Positions 20,178 through 23,561 of a stretch of 23,561 nucleotides of DNA are shown piece by piece (position 1 is the stretch's first letter; the number at the start of each line of letters is the position of its first letter). Location of the stretch: positions 1 to 23,561 of the forward strand of contig JARKIF010000376.1 of NCBI GenBank assembly GCA_029378245.1. Direction: 5' to 3'. The position numbers were made by a program, and so were the translations under genes. This DNA comes from Roridomyces roridus (Eukaryota; Basidiomycota; Agaricomycetes; Agaricales; Mycenaceae). The notes beneath the pieces were generated by a model that saw nothing but the letters and a program-made list of their open reading frames with translations, ran no database searches and was not told where the DNA came from.

Positions 20178-21041
20178 CTACCGAATCGTTCATACATCTT
20201 GAACTTGGGCGTGTTGAACGGAAATGGGTCGTCCTCCATGCCCCCGTCTCTGCGGGTAGTGAGTAAGAGAAAACAGCCGTATCAGCAGCCAACGCACTCG
20301 ATGGGTCCCAGCACACGCAATCCACGGACATGGGTGTCCTTGCCACCCATGTGGTTGGCAACGACGATGATCTGGAGCACGTAGGCGTAGACTGGTTTCC
20401 TGAGGGACGTCAGAGGTGCAGGGATTGAGTGGCGGAAGACTCACAGTGCTTCACCGTCCTCGGTTGGTTCTGAAGAGACGTCGAAGATAATCCACCCGTC
20501 TGGCCGGTCAAAAGTCACCATCCGCACATCCTGCAGGTCACTCGGTCCAGTCCCAGCGCGAATGGCAAGCGCAGAAGGCGTGTACGAATCATCTTGAGGG
20601 TGGCTGAGATAGATGCAGAGTTTCTGTCATGGTATAAAACGGAAATTCGCGCCCAAGACGGACGGAAACGCGCCTGGATGGCAACCTTGCGAGGGAATTC
20701 TATCGTCACAAAGTGGGGCTGCGGTCCATCTGAGCTAACGAAAGTTGACGCATTGTAAGACCATTGGACGCGTCTACATACTGCCAGAATGTTTCCGGGT
20801 CTCCGTCACGCAGACAGTCCGCGCCAAAGCCGAATTTGAACGAAGAGACGGACCATTTGGCGCGGGACGAGATGTCTGGCCACGGGAGCTGGGGAGGAGT
20901 CTTGTTAGCTAACGATTGTCAGGACTGGACGCGTTGAAACGCAAAAGCCTTCGAACCCGAATGAATAACTTCCGCGCGGCCCACTGGCTCACGACCCTCG
21001 GTAGCGGCAGGAGGAGGAGGAGGAGGAGGAGGTTGAGCCAT
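20178..21041 (-). CDS. APC10: Anaphase-promoting complex subunit 10 (DOC1), frame break at the C-terminal tail
   Basis: APC/C co-factor that helps capture D-box substrates. Exons: 21041-20931, 20888-20782, 20734-20674, 20623-20445, 20399-20298, 20249-20178. They sum to 632 nt; one added base gives 210 residues. The N-terminus has eight prolines from a CCT tract. The DOC domain reads AKWSVSSFKFGFGADCLRD, DPETFWHSDGPQPHFVTIEF, LCIYLSHPQDDSYTPS, PDGWIIFDVSSEP and VVANHMGGKDTHVRGLRVLG. The end is PFPFNTPKFKMYE, after which the conserved Ile-Arg-stop tail (needed to bind APC3) is one frame away at 20178-20186; a lost A in GAAACG would explain it. Intron 3 (20673-20624) begins GC rather than GT. 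The stop is 110 bp from the nucleoporin start. Confidence 0.88.
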
Positions 21042-21375
21042 GGAATTGGGTCAACTTTGATCGGAAGCAGCCTGGTCTCTCTTTCAACCTTCAACTTTCA
21101 AGTTCAAGTTCAAGCTTCTTGGCACTACATAGTGCGATCCCTGGAACGTGGACACGGACTCCCTGAGACTGCTGCTCCTGACCTCATCGACGCCTCTGCG
21201 CGAAATTTCTCTAGCATCTTCTTGTGCCAAATTTATTCCACTGGTCGAGAAGATTCTGTACTACTCATCCATGACGCTCTCTCGAACATTCTTGTGCCGT
21301 TGAGGTCTCTGGATCTCTGGGTATAAAAGGACCGCCGTCGTCGCTGTACCCCAGTTCAAAAGCAACTAAACTCTC
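21042..21375. promoter_or_regulatory. Divergent region between APC10 and hsp20-2
   Basis: This 334-bp region separates the APC10 start codon (minus) from hsp20-2 (plus). The right part, from about 21202, is the duplicated hsp20 promoter with three heat-shock elements (21202-21209, 21249-21256, 21284-21291) and a TATA box. The left part, at 21083-21118, has a TTCAA(C/G) hexamer-like tandem. No coding region is seen. Confidence 0.6.
21321..21330 (+). promoter_or_regulatory. TATA box of hsp20-2
   Basis: GTATAAAAGG, identical to the copy-1 box and similarly placed before the start codon. The promoter of this copy therefore looks functional even though its reading frame is broken. Confidence 0.7.
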
Positions 21376-21944
21376 ATGTCTGTCTTCTACTACGAGCCCT
21401 TCTACGACGTCGAGCGCCTGCTCAACGAGACCTTTGGTCGCGTCGCCAACAACACTCCAACAACGCTCTCCAGCGCCAGGGCAGTCGGCAACGACGACTT
21501 TGAGCGCGCTCCTCCGGCCCAGGTACGCAATTGCAAGTCCCTTTTCTCAAACACGACCGTGTGACATTGTCCCAGAATGGATCTTCACGAAAACGCCGAG
21601 TCCAACACCGTAACAGCCAACCTTTGAGCTGCCCGGAATCAAGAAGGAGGATGTGCAGATTGACGTCCACAACGGCCGCTCAGCATCTCTGCCGGAGAGC
21701 AAAAATCTCCGAGGAGCACGAAAAGGATGGGTATGCCATCCGCGAGAGGAGATACGCAAGCTCGCGCGTACTTTGCAGTTGCCTCAGGGTGGTCAGGTTA
21801 GTCCTTCCTGCCATTCAACTGTTATTCGATTCTGACTGAATTTCAGGAGAATGAAGTCAAGGCGTCCATGGAAAATGGAATCTGACCGTCAGCTTCCCCA
21901 AGTCGACCCCCGAGCAGGGCCCCCAAGAGGTCAACATTGACTGA
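21376..21944 (+). pseudogene. Small heat-shock protein, copy 2, frame-broken
   Basis: Near-identical paralogue of the gene at 4900-5465, with the same three-exon structure: 21376-21522, 21576-21796, 21847-21944. Compared with copy 1 it has about a dozen one-base insertions or deletions, for example near 21453, 21485, 21511, 21620, 21678, 21694, 21701, 21757, 21790, 21882 and 21918. Many change the length of short runs (CC to C, AAAA to AAAAA). The base substitutions are largely synonymous, and splice sites, TATA box and heat-shock elements are intact. That pattern argues for a recently working gene. It is either a young pseudogene or, since the neighbouring essential RPN7 is damaged in the same way, a functional gene in a poorly read region. 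As written it encodes only the first 30 or so residues correctly. Confidence 0.8.
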
Positions 21945-22014
21945 TCCTTCTGGTACTTGTATCAAGCGTGAATGTTGTACTTTTATGCGTTGAATGACAG
22001 CCCTTTCATATCTA

Positions 22015-23456
22015 CTAGTACAGAACCTTGCACAATCTTTGCACCTCCCCGAGTAATATCTCCCTGCTTGACCACCGTCTCGTACTGCGCGTTCTTTTTC
22101 AGCGGCCCGCGTCCGTCTCCACCGTGCCATGGACTTTGTCGATAGTGCAGTGCAGGCGTCCAGCCGCAATGAAACGTGAAATCTCACTAAAACGAATGAG
22201 AAATATTGGGAGCAACGAATAGCAACGCACTTGTCGATAAAGTCAATGCTGACACCGAACGCCACCGCTGAGGCTTTCGAGGGGTCAGACTCCGATAACT
22301 CTCCAGCAGTTGGCCGTAAGCTTGTATACGCATTTCGCCGAACGTAGTATCGGAGTGATGAGGGGCAAGGATACGGGAGGGAAGGAGGTGGTTTTGCTCA
22401 AGTTCGGCTAGAGCCACAAAGAACTTGTCGTAGTGACAGGCGTACAAGCTGTTGACGAGTTCGCCAAGTAACGGTATCTCGGGCAGCACTTGGTTCACTT
22501 CTGAAGAGCCTATTATCTGAGAGAAGATGAGATGGCGTAGGGTACAGAAGGGCACGACTCGACCGTTTTTCTTCAACTCGACACGCGACATGGCCAAGAC
22601 ACTAGCAATCACAGTCATGCCAACAAAGTCGTTGTAACTGATGAGCTCCGTGGCAGTAAATGTGAGAGAGCGTCAATGAACAAGTCGCCGCCACTCTTCT
22701 ACACGGGAGTGAGTGTCGGGGGAGAGTGGCGAACCAGGGAGACGCACAAATTGTCGAATGGAGAGCAAGTACAGACCACGGTAGACTTTCAGTCTATTCC
22801 TTCGGTCCCAGTCACCACCCTCTTCAATGAGCCTAAAATGTGTCGGTAATTTACAGAGCAGAGGACGTGAACGACATACACCTCTGCCTTGCTGAGATAC
22901 TTGGTGATGTCTTCGCGATTCCCCCAGAAGAAGGCGATGCGGACGAGGGTGAGTGCAATGTCTATGCGCGACCCAAGCCTGGTGTCTTCTCAAAGGCCAA
23001 AAGCTGCGCAGGACGCGTCCTATAAGAAACGGTTCAGTCATGTCATTTATTCGTTCGTTCGCGTCCTTACTTTGTCCCCAATCTTGGTCAGATAGTTGGC
23101 GCGGCCACGGAGAGCGTCGCTAATCTCAGACTCGCCCTCGGTCTCCTGCGCGTGCTCGAGCCGTTTATCGAACTGTCCAACGCTTCCGAGTTCTTCTTCT
23201 CAGTTCTGCAAGCAAGGTCGCGTCGAGCGGCAGTACAGCCGGCGTGGGTGCGGAGGTAGAGCCCCTCCGTGGAGGCATCGGGTGCCTGTGTTAGAGAACG
23301 GTACCAAGGGCCCATTTCGTCGGCTTTGATCCCCTCAAGGAGAGCAGTACGCGCGTCATTATGGAAGCGGGATAGGGCGGGATTGGAAAGCGTGAAAAGG
23401 TTTTGAGCGAGCGAAAGATTGGGAATGGGGAGGACAACGTCGCTGGGATCAGACAT
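22015..23456 (-). pseudogene. RPN7: 26S proteasome lid subunit RPN7 (PSMD6), frame-broken as written
   Basis: Non-ATPase lid subunit with a C-terminal PCI domain, normally essential. Exons: 23456-23071, 23019-22880, 22832-22748, 22698-22564, 22516-22231, 22186-22015, all with canonical GT-AG introns of 44-51 nt. The family is clear from [111 protein letters not shown] and SRFIAAGRLHCTIDKVHG. Reading all of these needs around ten frame changes, near 22055, 22111, 22281, 22338, 22354, 22661, 22972, 23010, 23172, 23200 and 23238, with a possible one near 22567. One compensating pair garbles the conserved YRYYVREM stretch. The gene is convergent with hsp20-2, with 70 bp between them. I label it pseudogene because the frame is broken, but sequence error is likely. 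Confidence 0.8.
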
Positions 23457-23561
23457 GGTGGTAAGTACGCGCGTCGGACAAGCAAAGTCAACAGATCATA
23501 AATCTCGTATTCTTGGGCACATATATATCGTAGCTAGTCGTAGTGTAATAGTAGATAAAAT
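23457..23561. other. RPN7 upstream flank to window end
   Basis: This 105-bp stretch precedes the RPN7 start codon and should include its proximal promoter. It is AT-rich toward the edge with a short TA run (about 23521-23528). No gene or recognised element was found. Confidence 0.4.

Larger units (their letters stand above)
21201..21944 (+). repeat. Inverted duplication, right arm (hsp20-2 and promoter)
   Basis: Partner of 4900-5641. Similarity begins at GAAATTTC near 21202 and fades after the stop codon. Scattered single-base indels set it apart from the left arm. Confidence 0.85.

Noticed and set aside
19907..20239. APC10 continuing past FKMYE in the same frame for about 90 more residues
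   Set aside because: It would overlap the nucleoporin coding region and resembles nothing. The adjacent frame gives the conserved Ile-Arg-stop within four codons.
21009..21032. AGG/CCT triplet run as a mobile or structural repeat
   Set aside because: It encodes eight prolines at the APC10 N-terminus and is a simple microsatellite inside coding sequence.
22015..23456. Programmed frameshifting as an explanation for RPN7
   Set aside because: Around ten shifts at unrelated sites without slippery motifs, in a normal housekeeping gene next to another indel-rich gene, do not fit any known recoding mechanism.
1..23561. CRISPR arrays, transposons, tRNA or rRNA genes
   Set aside because: No spaced direct repeats, terminal inverted repeats, transposase-like frames or cloverleaf-type sequences were seen by eye. 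A tRNAscan-SE or RepeatMasker run would settle small elements.

Overview
The window looks like a chromosomal segment of a basidiomycete fungus, most likely an Agaricomycete. The genes are intron-rich. Almost every intron is 42-57 nt with GT donors, CTRAY-like branch sites and AG acceptors. Gene spacing is tight, and the reconstructed proteins fit fungal housekeeping families. I see no transposon, rRNA, tRNA, CRISPR array, prophage or bacterial-type operon. The gene models were built by hand from splice signals and family recognition, and no database search was run.

Layout, left to right: YME2/RNA12 mitochondrial inner-membrane protein (minus, 3' end cut by the window edge); UBA4/MOCS3 sulfur-carrier activating enzyme (minus); a small heat-shock protein, copy 1 (minus), divergent from MBF1 (plus); gamma-tubulin (minus), divergent from mitochondrial ribosomal protein uL13m (plus) with only 54 bp between start codons; a CAP10-type GT90 glycosyltransferase (plus); mismatch-repair MSH6 with 24 exons (plus); a Nup1/Nup153-like FxFG nucleoporin (minus); APC10/DOC1 (minus); a second small-HSP copy (plus) whose frame is broken; and proteasome subunit RPN7 (minus), also frame-broken. 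These are functionally unrelated housekeeping genes. The physical links are shared promoters (hsp20/MBF1, gamma-tubulin/uL13m, APC10/hsp20-2) and the inverted hsp20 duplication.

The most interesting points are these. MBF1 appears to need a 2-nt micro-exon between two introns. MSH6 has three consecutive 33-nt phase-0 exons, the last carrying the Phe-x-Glu mismatch wedge. Two complete introns in the nucleoporin are stop-free and multiples of three, so they hide inside one long reading frame. The two small-HSP copies form inverted arms about 15.6 kb apart and share heat-shock elements.

A caution on quality: YME2 (one site), the APC10 tail, hsp20-2 and RPN7 carry single-base frame breaks, many in short homopolymers. 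The genes from about 3.3 to 20.1 kb translate cleanly. Because several affected genes are normally essential, local sequence error at the ends is at least as likely as gene decay. I did not find a convincing new multi-gene system here.
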